Assembly (NCBI GenBank): GCA_001931905.2
Contig: MSJI02000339.1
Span: 1 to 64,000, forward strand
DNA: 64,000 bases
DNA from: Cladosporium sp. IMV 00045
Taxonomy: Eukaryota > Ascomycota > Dothideomycetes > Cladosporiales > Cladosporiaceae
Direction: 5' to 3'
The position numbers were made by a program, and so were the translations under genes. The notes under the pieces are model-generated. The model had not been told where the DNA came from and made no database searches. It saw only the letters and a list, made by a program, of their open reading frames with translations. Every line of letters begins with the position of its first letter. Positions within the stretch are counted from its first letter, which is position 1. Of this stretch, positions 42,153-52,170 are shown in pieces.

Positions 42153-43992
42153 ATGGATGAAACCAAAAAGGACGAGGTGATGCAGCTGGAGAATGCCAGC
42201 GACACATCGGTATCGTCAGACACGTATTCCCACTCATGTACCTCATCCAACTGACATAAAGACAGCACAAAGACATCTCCCAAGCCGAACACGACTCCTG
42301 GCTCAACGACAAGCCCCGCGCCGGCAGACTGCGTCGAAAGATGGACCTTCGAATCCTACCGCTCTGTGCCTGGATGTATCTGCTCAACTATCTCGACAGA
42401 GGCAACATCGGCAATTCGAAACTGCTGAACGAGGAGACCGGCGACTCCCTCATACAGGCGACGAACATGACGAATCTCCAGTACGCGATTGCCGTTTCGC
42501 TCTTCGCCGTTTCCTACGCCGTCTTCGAAGTGCCGTCCAATTGGATCATGAAACGCTACGTTCGGCCGTCGAGATGGTTGGCCACCCTGTTGTTGAGCTG
42601 GGGTATTTTCACCATTGGATTTGCGGGTGTGCAGAACTTCACGCAAGTCACGGTGCTGCGATTCTTCATTGGTGTCTTTGAGGCGGGTTTCTTCCCAGGT
42701 ATGTTGGATCTTGACGATGGCAGAGGAGACTGCAGGGTTATCTGAATTGGTTGAGCCGGACAGTGCATTTGGAGATCTGGTATGGTCTCGTGGATGCGCA
42801 CCAGCTGACATGTTGCAGGCATCATCTACCTGATCACCTTCTGGTATCCCGTGGAAGAGCGCTCCGTCCGCATCGCATTCGTGCTAGCATCAGCTACCGC
42901 CGCCGGTGCTTTCGGTGGATGTATCGCCTACGGTGTTGGGTTCATGAACGGAACCGCAGGGTTGGAAGGCTTCCGCTGGCTGGTAAGTGAACAGCCCTGC
43001 CACTTCTCCAAGTCGGTGAACTTGACAACGATCTTGATGGACGCGTGCTGATCTCGTTTACTTTCCTACAGTTCATCATCGAAGGCCTGATCACAGTGTT
43101 CTGCACCCTGCTGACCCTGTTCTTCCTCCCGGACTACCCTTCCAGCGCCAAATGGCTGACCGACGATGACAAGAAATTCATCGAAGCGCGCATCAAAGTA
43201 AAAGGAGGCGGATACACGAATGAGCGCTCGACAAGACGCGAGGTGTTGGAGACCTGCTTCAGCCCGAGAATGATGGCGCATTATCTGGCATATATCTGTG
43301 ACTGCGTGCCACTCGGTTCGCTCACTTTCTTCACCCCGACGATTGTGAATGGACTTGGCTATTCATCTATTCGAGCGCAACTCATGACTGGTGAGTCAAG
43401 ACACCGGAATAATTTGCAGTTCGCCGCCCGCTAACAGAGTCGACAGTTCCGCCATGGATTTGCGGCTACTTCGTCTGCTTGTTCCTAGGCTGGAGCGCAG
43501 ACCGCCACAATGCTCGTGGCTGGCATATCACGGCCAGCTCCACCATTGGAGGCATCGGATGGCTCACGGCAGGACTTCTGCCTGCAGACGCGTACACGCA
43601 AAGATATGGCTGCCTCTTCCTCTGCGCCTGCGGAGCCTTCCCCAGCTCCGGCCCTCTGAGCGCCTGGGTGACCTGTAACGTACCATCTATCGTAACTCTT
43701 GGGATTGCTGCGGTAAGTGACGACGACTAGCGTGGTCTTTAGCTTCTGCACGGTCGTTCTAACACGCTTGCAGGCACTCAACAACAGCGGCGCAGGCGTC
43801 AGTCAAGTCATCGCGCAGTGGATTTGGATCGCGGATGAGAGGTCGATTGGATACCCAACCGGCAACTTCACTTGCGCTGCATGCAGCTTTGCCACTGCCC
43901 TTATAGCTTTCAGTCTTCGCATCTTGTACGGTCGGATGAACGCTAAGGGCGTGAAGGATGCGAGAGGTGATAGTCGGACTTGGATGCTGTAG
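42153..43992 (+). CDS. MFS transporter, Dal5/allantoate permease (anion:cation symporter) family
   Basis: Six exons, 42153-42209, 42266-42698, 42819-42982, 43072-43390, 43447-43712 and 43774-43992, give 485 residues. Members carry organic anions, vitamins, allantoate, dipeptides or sulfonates through the plasma membrane with protons. Signs: a charged cytosolic N-terminus, the family hallmark NYLDRGNIGNSK in the first helix, SYAVFEVPSNWIMKR, RFFIGVFEAGFFPG, and YLITFWYPVEER at the start of the central loop. FFLPDYPSSAKWLT marks the long central loop; LNNSGAGVSQVIAQWIW and YPTGNF mark the C-terminal half. About twelve helices are expected. The second intron is 120 nt, twice the local norm. Placed directly after the luciferase-like enzyme on the same strand, it may import that enzyme's substrate; yeast Soa1, a sulfonate transporter, belongs to this family. 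Confidence 0.92.
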
Positions 43993-44500
43993 AGACCGAG
44001 GCGGGATGTTGATTGTTTGCGCCAGTTTGTTTTTCCTCGCGACAAGGGATCTCAGGAATAGATATGGCGTTAGATATGAAATGAGGGGTATACGATTTGA
44101 ACCAAAAGAAAATCGCTTGCGGTATACAGAAATTGGGACACTGCCACATGACGATATAGATGCGTAAGCATGCTGATGCCACTGAGACCGTGTAAAACCA
44201 AATCTTCAGAGAAACGCTCATCATTCGAGTCGACATGGCTAGTTACCGGCAACAATCAATGTAGCGATCGAGCAGATTCTGTGTAGGTCCCGCAGCGGAT
44301 TTCCCCAAAGACGTCTTAGGAAAGTGGTAAAGATTGCATGGACCTAATGATGTGCAAGTCAAATTCGTAAGAGGTATGATATACAATGCTCGAAATGTCA
44401 ATGCGGTTACCACCGCGGTCTTATGAGCCTTTCATGGCGCAGCGGCTTTCCAGTACGCTGAGTTGATCTCCATGAGATTGGATCATGCTTTTATTGCACC
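43993..44500. other. Intergenic between convergent genes
   Basis: The 3' flanks of the Dal5-type transporter and TIM21. Nothing else seen. Confidence 0.6.
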
Positions 44501-45226
44501 TTAGTTCCATCGGACGCCAAACAACCTGCCTCCAGATTTCGACAAACCCGAAGATAGCCCATCCTGATTGACGAGATAATGTCTCGAATGCCCAGGTACA
44601 TCCAGAAAGAGCGTTCTGTACTCGAAGTCCTTCTCCCCAGGCGCCTTGGTCATGTGCAGAGTCACAGTTCCATGCGCGGCCGGCCCTTCGACATAGAAGT
44701 GCATGTGCAGATGCTCCACGCCCGCCTTGTCCGTCTCGATCCTGCTGGCGATCGTCCTGTTCCTCGCCCAGCGGCTATGCGAAGGCTCGCCGTGCGCGGT
44801 GATCTCGCGCTTCGTGTGCATTCCCTCGCCGGCCAGGATCTCGATGGATTTGGAGTCTTTGCGCACGCGGTCTGCGCTTCGGTTGAAGACTGCCGTTTTG
44901 CTATCTGTGCTGAAGACTTCGAGGTAGAGGACTGTGAAGACGCCGGCGGTTGCGGCGATGCCGACTAGCACGAGGCCGAGGTTGAAGGTCTGTTGTGTTG
45001 TGCGAGCGGCTTTTTCGCCAATAGAGAGGTCTCGCCATGGTACGCGCCCTGTGTCGTTTGCGACTGTGACGGAGCGTCTTTTGGGGGTGGGCGGAGGTTT
45101 GGGAATGGAGGATTGGGTTGCGAGGCGGGCATTGAGAGGTGCTGCGGGTGCGATTGCTGGACGGAAGCCGGCGCGGAAAACGAAGAGAGGCGAGGCCAGC
45201 CTCAGTGGTACTAGTTTGCTCGCCAT
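44501..45226 (-). CDS. tim21: Mitochondrial import inner-membrane translocase subunit Tim21
   Basis: A single-exon gene of 241 residues. Tim21 is part of the presequence translocase (TIM23 complex); its intermembrane-space domain binds Tom22 and links TIM23 to the outer membrane and respiratory chain. Residues 1-40 are an Arg/Ser/Ala-rich mitochondrial presequence (MASKLVPLRLASPLFVFRAG). One transmembrane helix lies at about 81-103 (TFNLGLVLVGIAATAGVFTV). The intermembrane domain contains the RVRKDSKSIEILAG block, the EGPAAHGTVTLHM strand and GHSRHYLV. ATG 45226 was chosen over in-frame sequence upstream because it starts a clean presequence. The gene is a housekeeping one sitting between transporter genes. 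Confidence 0.93.
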   Translation of the reverse strand: MASKLVPLRLASPLFVFRAGFRPAIAPAAPLNARLATQSSIPKPPPTPKRRSVTVANDTGRVPWRDLSIGEKAARTTQQTFNLGLVLVGIAATAGVFTVLYLEVFSTDSKTAVFNRSADRVRKDSKSIEILAGEGMHTKREITAHGEPSHSRWARNRTIASRIETDKAGVEHLHMHFYVEGPAAHGTVTLHMTKAPGEKDFEYRTLFLDVPGHSRHYLVNQDGLSSGLSKSGGRLFGVRWN

Positions 45227-45556
45227 GTCGTGTCTGTATCGCGATTTGTGTTTGAGTACTTGGAGTTTGCAAGAAAAGGTAGTCTTAGTGAGAGAGCAGC
45301 GCTTCTCCGAGCTCTCGAGAGCTTGTGCTGCGATGGTGAAGAACGTCACATCTCTTGAGGCGCGATTGGCCCGGGCTCAGCATCACCTCCGAAGGAACAA
45401 TATGGATAGATAAATATTTCCAAACATGATCCTACACATTCATGGTATATATTCTCAATGGACTCAAATATTGTATTGCAAGATGCTGCTGATTTCTGGC
45501 TGACCAAATTGTAGAAGGCAACTGTCAAGAGCGCGCCAGACGTCTTTGCATCACCC
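45227..45556. other. Intergenic, TIM21 promoter and 3' flank of the UNC93-like gene
   Basis: About 330 bases; no feature beyond UTR and promoter sequence. Confidence 0.6.
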
Positions 45557-47137
45557 TCACGCCCTGTTGTCCTGTGCCTTGCCGCCGTCCTGCTCTTTGA
45601 ACTTTCGAACAACCTGGACAGTGGCGAAATAACTGAAAGGCAACGCAAAGAACCACAGACCACAATTGATACTCGCGGTTGCTATCAGCGGAGTTGGAAT
45701 CGCTTGCACGCCAAAGCCAATGCAAACAGCTGCCGTCTCAATGCCGCGCAACAAGGAGCTATATCTTATCTGGTCACCTGGCGAATCCGAAAGGTTCGAG
45801 ATGCACCAGTAGATGTAGTTCTCGACCATCGAGACGCTCACACGCTCGAACACATACAAGCCAAAGCCTCTTCCGAAAGTCGACTGATTAGCCCAGTCCA
45901 ATACCGGCTTCGTGAATCTGAATTCGTTCTGAATGTAGACGGCCCATATCCAGGATCCACTGTTGAGAGAGGCGATTATGATGTAGGTCACGATCGCGCG
46001 AGTCTGGCGACTTTTCGTCCAAGCGACATCGACGAGGACTCCACTTAGCCAGGTGCCAAAGGTACCGCTGATGGCGAAACTTAGACTGCCGAGAGCTCGC
46101 GAGCGGACGGTAAAGTACGTGGCGAGGTAGGTTCCTGGGTATGCCTGACACCAGCCATAGTACCAGAAGAGAGGGATGAGGAGAACGATCGATTTGCTTC
46201 GAGCCAGGCGCCACATCTCTCGAAGCTCAACACGCCAGTTGATACCCTTGGGTGCTTCGATACGAGTACCGTCTTTGCGCTTTACCTTCTCGGGATTCGA
46301 AAGTAGAGACCCGATGAAGAAGCCCAGGCATTGGATTGCAATGAAGGCCAGATATGTCTCGTAACCAACTGAGCCGGCTTGTGTTCTGTTGACGTTCAGA
46401 GCGAGCGAGATCGAGCCTCCAACGACATTGCCGAAGTTTCTGAAGGTAAACCAGGTTGCGATGTATCGACCTCGTTTATGCTGCTCGGGGTATCCGGTTG
46501 CAATCGCACCTGTTTGAAGCTCTGTTAGCAAATATTTCAATCTCAGGATCTTCCGCATTGCACTCACCTTCTACACTCCAGAAGAATCCAGCCGTAATAC
46601 CGCACGCAATGGAGCCAAAATACACGAACCAAGTCGCCCCAGTCCTGTTGTTGACGTACAATCCAGCAGCATACAATGGGTAGCCAATACTTCCAAAAGC
46701 TAGCGTCCATCTGAAGCCGATCAGGTTTGTTAACTAAACCATCCAACGTTAGTGACAATAAGACAACAAAGGTCTCATCAAATGACTAACCCATGGCCCA
46801 AGGAAGCAAGTGACAGTCATGAAAGCGTAGAGAAGGGCATTGGCGGCATTCACAAGATCAGGACTCTGCGAGCCACCGACACCAAGGCCATTCATAGCGT
46901 TCCATATCTGCGACGTGACCTTAGTATTGTGATCATCTGTAGCATAGTGGCGTCGTCACTTACTCCGGGTGCACAAAACGCACAAGATCCAACGACCAGA
47001 ATCTGGAACAGTGTACTCCGAAAAAATGGAATGCGAGTCTCCGTATCATTTTGAGCCGTGTCGTTGTGTGGTGGCGAGGTTCGGAGTTCCACATCTTCCA
47101 GAGGCTCTTTGCCTTGCGACGTTGGTATGCCAGACAT
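45557..47137 (-). CDS. UNC93-like MFS transporter
   Basis: Four minus-strand exons, 47137-46964, 46907-46791, 46733-46568 and 46509-45557, give 469 residues. The reconstructed start is MSGIPTSQGKEPLEDVE, then the first helix FFRSTLFQILVVGSCAFCAPG joined to IWNAMNGLGVGG, the signature of the fungal UNC93/DUF895 group. Later blocks are NLIGFRWTLAFGSIGYPLYA, GITAGFFWSVEGAIATGYPE, KRGRYIATWFTFRNFGNVVGG, LIPLFWYYGWCQAYPGTYLATYF (in pieces), and FGTWLSGVLVDVAW. About twelve helices are expected. Members are uncharacterised fungal MFS proteins; substrates are unknown. It is divergent from the TauD-type dioxygenase with a shared 579-bp promoter, so co-expression is plausible. Confidence 0.9.
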
Positions 47138-47716
47138 GGCGGTGTTGTTCGACAGGAGTTGATCAAAGCCCGCTAGCTTCACGACTAACGTCCATAAATA
47201 TCAAAGATCAGAACGTGAGAAAAGATAGCATACCTGGCTAAACGCCGATAAGCAGTCGCTCATAAATGTCGGCAAAAAATTCGAGCGATCCCAAGCACGC
47301 CATATCAACTAAGTTTGAGGAAGTGCATGGCAGCTGCATGTCGCGATGTCGATCATCTGCAGCATCACAGCATCATCACTGAAAACCCCTCGAGACCCCG
47401 ATAAATCAGAAACCAGACCAACATGCAAAAGATATGCTGATAACATATTGTGCAAGTTCCTTGCTTCTTCTGATGCCTTGTCCTCCTGATAGCGCGTTGC
47501 ACCGATGTTGAGATGGTACGATCCAGCAATGGAACGCCCAAGACTCGCTATCTACAGCTTCTCCAAGCATCGCGCTGATCAATGACCAATCTGCACGTGG
47601 TTGCAGCTCTGAACGATGGATCGATCCAAGCGAACCGATATGCTTATCCTCGGGCCTGGTGGACTTATAGCCGTGGCCGTTCCCTCCTCGAGGTGCGTCT
47701 CACTGGTCAACCTCAC
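47138..47716. promoter_or_regulatory. Shared promoter of the UNC93-like transporter and the TauD-type dioxygenase
   Basis: A 579-bp region between divergent starts. The dioxygenase frame is open upstream to 47582, so part of this could be coding if an earlier ATG is used. No specific binding site was identified. Confidence 0.5.
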
Positions 47717-48928
47717 ATGTCTGTCACCATGGCTGCCGTGTCGAATGCTTTGCCAGGCACATCGTTGCCGTCGAAAGATCCGAGACCACATCAGATCACA
47801 TTAGAAGCCTTCAACCTACCAGATAGCAATCAGAAACAACTTGGACCACCTCATCTCCCAGGAACTCTTAGTCCTCTTGCGCTTCGTCCAGCCGAGCATG
47901 ATCGCTCCGACCTCAGTCTAAACAACGTGATCGAAACAATTAAAACGCTGCAAGCACAAGACGGCTTCCTGACGAAGAAATTAGCCGCTCACGGAACTCT
48001 CTTGTTCAGAGGAATGCCCATCCACAACGCTCACGACTTCAGCAAATTCGCCCACGCCTTCGGCTACAAACCCCACGAGATCATTGGCATCGTCGTTGAC
48101 CGACCAGAACTAGCACCAAACATCGGACCGGCCAACGAGGCTCCCAAAGAAGTCCTCGTCTACAACCACAACGAATCGCCTCAAGTCCCGCACGCGCCCG
48201 AGTACATTTTCTTCTACGGCCACAAGGCGCCTCACACCGGCGGTGAATCGCCTATCTCGTCGTCTCTGGAACTCTTCCACCGCGCACAGCAAGAAATCCC
48301 CACTTTCATCAAAGCCCTCGCCGAAAAAGGGATTCTGAGCAAAGTCACCTACAAACCAGCCAAGCAGTACGAAGGCGGCTCGACATTGAAACAAGCTTTC
48401 GGCAAACACGTCGAGCCGGATGACGACGAGGCGACGAGACGCGCCAAGATCGAGGCCCAAGTTGCTCGGTATGGCAGGGGCAAGCACACGACGTGGGAAT
48501 GGACGAACGACGGCGGCCTCGTCCTGACTCATCGTCTGCCCGCAATCCGCACGCAGCCACAAACGGGACTGCCGACTCTCTTCACCGGTCTGGCGGCGTA
48601 CTACCAGAACGCAAAAGTCAACGGTGCGGGTCGAAATATCACGCAACAGCTTTACGGCGACGGCACGCCTATTCCCGAAGAGTACCTGGCCCATCTGGCT
48701 CGTATTACCGATGAGATTCGCGTGCTGCACAAGTGGCAGCGGGGGGATGTTCTGGTTTATGATAATATCATTGCGCAGCATGGGAGGCAGCCGTGGGAGG
48801 GCGATCAGGAGGATCGGAAGGTTCTTGCGAGCTTGTTTGATGGGGAGCGGGTTCCTGGAGCTTATGGGGATGAGGATTGGGCGCAGATTGTGCAGGCGCT
48901 TGATGATGTTGCTGTGACGAATGGTTAG
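47717..48928 (+). CDS. TauD/TfdA-family Fe(II)/2-oxoglutarate dioxygenase (clavaminate synthase-like)
   Basis: A single-exon gene of 403 residues from ATG 47717 (MSVTMAAV); the frame is open to ATG 47582, giving 448 residues, but that part looks less protein-like. These enzymes oxidise small molecules using Fe(II), oxygen and 2-oxoglutarate. The iron ligands are His151 and Glu153 in YNHNESPQ, an HxE in place of the usual HxD, and His355 in IIAQHGRQPW; Arg367 (EDRKVLAS) should bind 2-oxoglutarate. The HxE form and the 'HAPEYIFFYG' and 'GGESPISSS' blocks place it in the SyrP/clavaminate synthase-like branch rather than true taurine dioxygenases. The length fits. Substrate unknown. Its neighbours are transporters on both sides. 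Confidence 0.9.
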   Translation: MSVTMAAVSNALPGTSLPSKDPRPHQITLEAFNLPDSNQKQLGPPHLPGTLSPLALRPAEHDRSDLSLNNVIETIKTLQAQDGFLTKKLAAHGTLLFRGMPIHNAHDFSKFAHAFGYKPHEIIGIVVDRPELAPNIGPANEAPKEVLVYNHNESPQVPHAPEYIFFYGHKAPHTGGESPISSSLELFHRAQQEIPTFIKALAEKGILSKVTYKPAKQYEGGSTLKQAFGKHVEPDDDEATRRAKIEAQVARYGRGKHTTWEWTNDGGLVLTHRLPAIRTQPQTGLPTLFTGLAAYYQNAKVNGAGRNITQQLYGDGTPIPEEYLAHLARITDEIRVLHKWQRGDVLVYDNIIAQHGRQPWEGDQEDRKVLASLFDGERVPGAYGDEDWAQIVQALDDVAVTNG

Positions 48929-49124
48929 CGTAGAACGCGCATTCCTTGTAAAACATGTTCTCTTGTTTGAATATGTTTTTGAGCCAATTGATCATCCTCA
49001 GACTGCATAAGACGATGATCAATCCATGGAGATACAGCCCTTCTTGATATACCTTTCGCTCATGGACATTTACGTTTTTCAAAGCTCGATTCGTCTTATC
49101 AATGGTCCCCTGATGGGCATGTTA

Positions 49125-50558
49125 TCAAACCACCTTAGCCAACCTCCCAACACAAGCAGCGCCCCCCAAAGTGGCACTCAGCCCCGTAAAGACAATCACA
49201 ACACCATACCTCGAGCCATAAGCAAACCCAGCATCATCCCAAACACCCACACCAAGCAAACTCTCACTAATTGGCCCCGAAACCACCGACCCCACCCCCT
49301 TACTCACACAAAGCAGCGAAATCACCATCCCCGTATCAACATGATACCCCTCCTTCCTGATCGCAGCAGCGCAACCGGCCCAATTCGCCGAGAACCCACC
49401 GCCGGTCAAACCCCACAAGACCACAAAAACATACAGCATGGCCTGCGAAGTCGTCAGACCCCAGAATACGAAAATCGCCACCACCGAGCCCAGCGTGGCC
49501 ACGCATATGGCCACCGTGACGTGATAGCGGTCGACGATGACGCCCTGCGAAATGTAGCCGCCGCAGGCGGCGAGGTTCAGCAGGCACAGGGCCAGCGGGC
49601 CGGAGATGGGCGGGAGGCCGGTTTCGCGCGCGAAAGAGGGGATCCAGAGTTGGGGCAGGAAGTAGGCGATGGATTGCATCATGTTGCCGAAGGAGTAGAT
49701 CCAGAAGGGAGCGAGTTTCATGAAAGTCAGGTTGAGGGGGCGGAGGGTGCTGGAATGAGAGGCTGGGAGGCGGTTCTTTGTCGCGAGGATGGAGGGTGTG
49801 GCGAGTGTGAACTGCGTGGGAGGTTAGAATTGATGTCTCGTTGTTTGGGTGTGTTTCATTGCTCACTATTACTACGGCCCAGACTCTCAAGGCCGTGCGG
49901 AAGCCATATTGGTCCAGCAGCCATTGGGAAACGAATGGAAAGATGGCACCGCCTACTCCCGTCCCCGTCCAGATCACTGCGAATGCTAGACCTTTCCTAG
50001 CAATGAACCATTCATCGATGACGTACATTGCTGGGAAGTACATTGTCAGACCACCGATGGCAAACAATACGCCTTGCGTTGCCAGTAAAGCACCAGTGGT
50101 GTTAGTGAAGGAAGCAGCGACCAAAGCGATTGTCAAAACAGCCAGGCCGACAAAATTCGCCAGAAGTCTACTTCTTGGGAATCGCTGGACCAGAACAGCT
50201 ACTAGCGGCGAGGCGATGAACATGATTCCACTGGCGGTGGTTGAAATCGCCGCTATGCCTGACGGTTGGCGGTCGAAAGGTTCGTGGGTGGAGTAATAGT
50301 TCTGAAACACACCGAAGGAGTAAGGGAATCTGACACTGCGTCAGCATGGAGGTTCCCAATGGGACTTTGAAGGGCGTGATGTGCCTACCCCCATACAAGA
50401 GCCTCCAAAACGAAACAGCCACCCAATACGAGCCATGCGTCTTTACCCCCATCTACTCGAGGAAGTGCTTGTCCGTCTTGTAAGCTTTCATCGAGTTGCA
50501 TTGGCTGAATGGCAACCGTCGATGAGTTGTTGGCTTCCTCGTCAGAAGAAGCGGCCAT
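49125..50558 (-). CDS. MFS transporter, monocarboxylate (MCT) type
   Basis: Three minus-strand exons, 50558-50389, 50329-49867 and 49811-49125, give 439 residues. The N-terminus is acidic and Ser-rich, followed by the MCT-type start DGGKDAWLVLGGCFVLEALVWGFPYSFGVFQNYYSTHEPF (in short blocks). Further signs: ISTTASGIMFIASPLVAVLVQRFP, the NPxT-like FTNTTGALLATQG, YFPAMYVIDEWFIARKGLAFAVIW (family-typical 'WF..RRGLA' equivalent), and FWIYSFGNMMQSIAYFLP at the start of the second half. Twelve helices are expected; substrates of this fungal branch include monocarboxylates and other small organic acids. It converges with the dioxygenase, the stop codons being about 200 bases apart. Introns are 59 and 55 nt. 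Confidence 0.92.
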
Positions 50559-51179
50559 AGTACCGAATAGCCACAATATGTAGCTGAGGTGTTGGTTGAT
50601 GAATCCTGAAGATACGGATTGAGTTCAGGTAAGCTTGGTACTGTATTTACAGCTCCCGTTGAAACAGGGTCTTGCTTGTTTGATGTCGATTGGACTGTAA
50701 ATAAGTGCAAGTGTGTGATGCAATAGAGTTGCTGAACTGTTAACACATCGACAAGATTGAGGTAAGTTGCTTGTATGTAGTCCTGATGAAACCTATCAGC
50801 TCAACAGTCATTCCTAGATCTTGCACTCCACGCCCTAGAGTGCAGATCTACCTGATTCGTGCAAAGGATCCGGCATGCCTATCACTTAGATTTCAAGTGA
50901 CCCACACACGATGGCCAGGAAGTTCGTCTGTTGTAAAGAATCCCATCGTCACCAGGACTTCACTCTTATGCGAAGACTGCGTGCACACCGCTTGCTACTA
51001 CCGTCAGGCAACAACATAGCCCAAGAACCACGCACCGAAGAGATCAAGTATCCACGTCCATCGACACATCAAATTCATACTCGCGTATAGAACCGAAAAA
51101 AGGTGTTTTTATCATCATCATCATCCTATCTCTTATTCCTCCACCCAGCAGGAATCCCAAACAGATGGATTCTATCTCT
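50559..51179. other. Intergenic, transporter promoter, with an inverted repeat
   Basis: The upstream region of the MCT-type transporter and the 3' flank of ACBP. It contains a 13-bp inverted repeat (separate entry). No gene is supported. Confidence 0.6.
50815..50850. repeat. 13-bp inverted repeat with 9-nt spacer
   Basis: Left arm TAGATCTTGCACTC (50815-50828, one extra T) is the reverse complement of GAGTGCAGATCTA (50838-50850). It lies about 260-290 bp upstream of the MCT-type transporter ATG and could be a palindromic regulator site or a hairpin. Confidence 0.6.
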
Positions 51180-51601
51180 CTACTTGTATTTGGCGACGAG
51201 CTTCTGGACGGCCTCGACGTACTTCTTCTGCGCCTCCTCGGGCTTCATGTCCTTGACCTCGGCCCACTTGTTATACTTGGCCTTGCCCTGTAGAGAAGAA
51301 AACAACCGTTGTTAGGAGTTGTTCTGATGTCCTGGGGAAGAGTTGGAGACGATACCTTCAGGTCGAACATGCCGGGTGCGGTGGCGTCCTCGAACTTCTG
51401 CTCTTGGGTGCCCTGCTTGAACAGACCGTAGATCTGCAAGTTGGCGAGTGTTAGCATCCTTTGGATGTCTGGATGGCAATGTGCTTGGTTTCTAGCTCTT
51501 GCATGTCTTACCTCGAGGAGCTCGTCGTTGGTGGGCTTCTGGGTGAGGGTGCGGCTGTCCTCGACGGCCTTCTTGAACTCGGGGGTTTGGGCGGCAGGCA
51601 T
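51180..51601 (-). CDS. acb1: Acyl-CoA-binding protein
   Basis: Three minus-strand exons, 51601-51512, 51433-51356 and 51287-51180, give 91 residues, the normal family size (86-92). ACBP is a cytosolic four-helix bundle that binds long-chain acyl-CoA esters, buffering and delivering them to lipid metabolism. Signs: helix 1 FKKAVEDSRTL, helix 2 NDELLEIYGLFKQGTQEQ (the conserved Y-x2-F/Y-KQ-x-T ligand site), PGMFDLKGKAKYNKWAEVKDM with the conserved KW motif, and helix 4 EEAQKKYVEAVQKLVAKYK. Introns of 78 and 68 nt fall between the helices. Nothing unusual is seen. Confidence 0.97.
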
Positions 51602-52170
51602 TTTGAATGGCTTTACAGGAGCGGATTTGCTTAGATGAGGGATGCGGTTTCTGTGTGGTTGTTGTGTTTATGTTTTCGTTGGGAGAGGGGTTTATACAGC
51701 GGAAGAAGGAAAGTGGGATGTGTGATGACCGACGTAATCCGCACAACCCCAGCTCGCTGCTCCCACTTCTTCTCACCTGCAGAAGCCCTGGAATCCACGG
51801 GGAGGGGTGTAAATCGAGTGCCTGAGGCATGAACGTCACACGACTTCAGAGGAAGACCGTTGTTGCTAAACCGAGGGACGATCTGTATCTAACAAGATAT
51901 GCTTGGTATGAGCTCTCGCGAAAACTCTTTAACAAGTGTATGGGAACAAGATTGAAAATAACTTGATTCCAGCAAAAGGATATATCAACACAAGAGACGA
52001 GAATAAAGACAACTATCATCTGCACAAATAATACCCTTCCCAATCTTATAAACACAGAACAAGACACAGGCACTGGTATCACGAGGAAACAAGCCATCTT
52101 AGTGCCCCACAAACCCTTCCAAGTCCCTCTCACATCGTATCATTAACCGCTCCAGATCGCCAGCACTATC
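51602..52170. other. Intergenic, no gene seen
   Basis: The ACBP promoter and 3' flank of the acetate-type transporter gene. No features supported. Confidence 0.6.
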
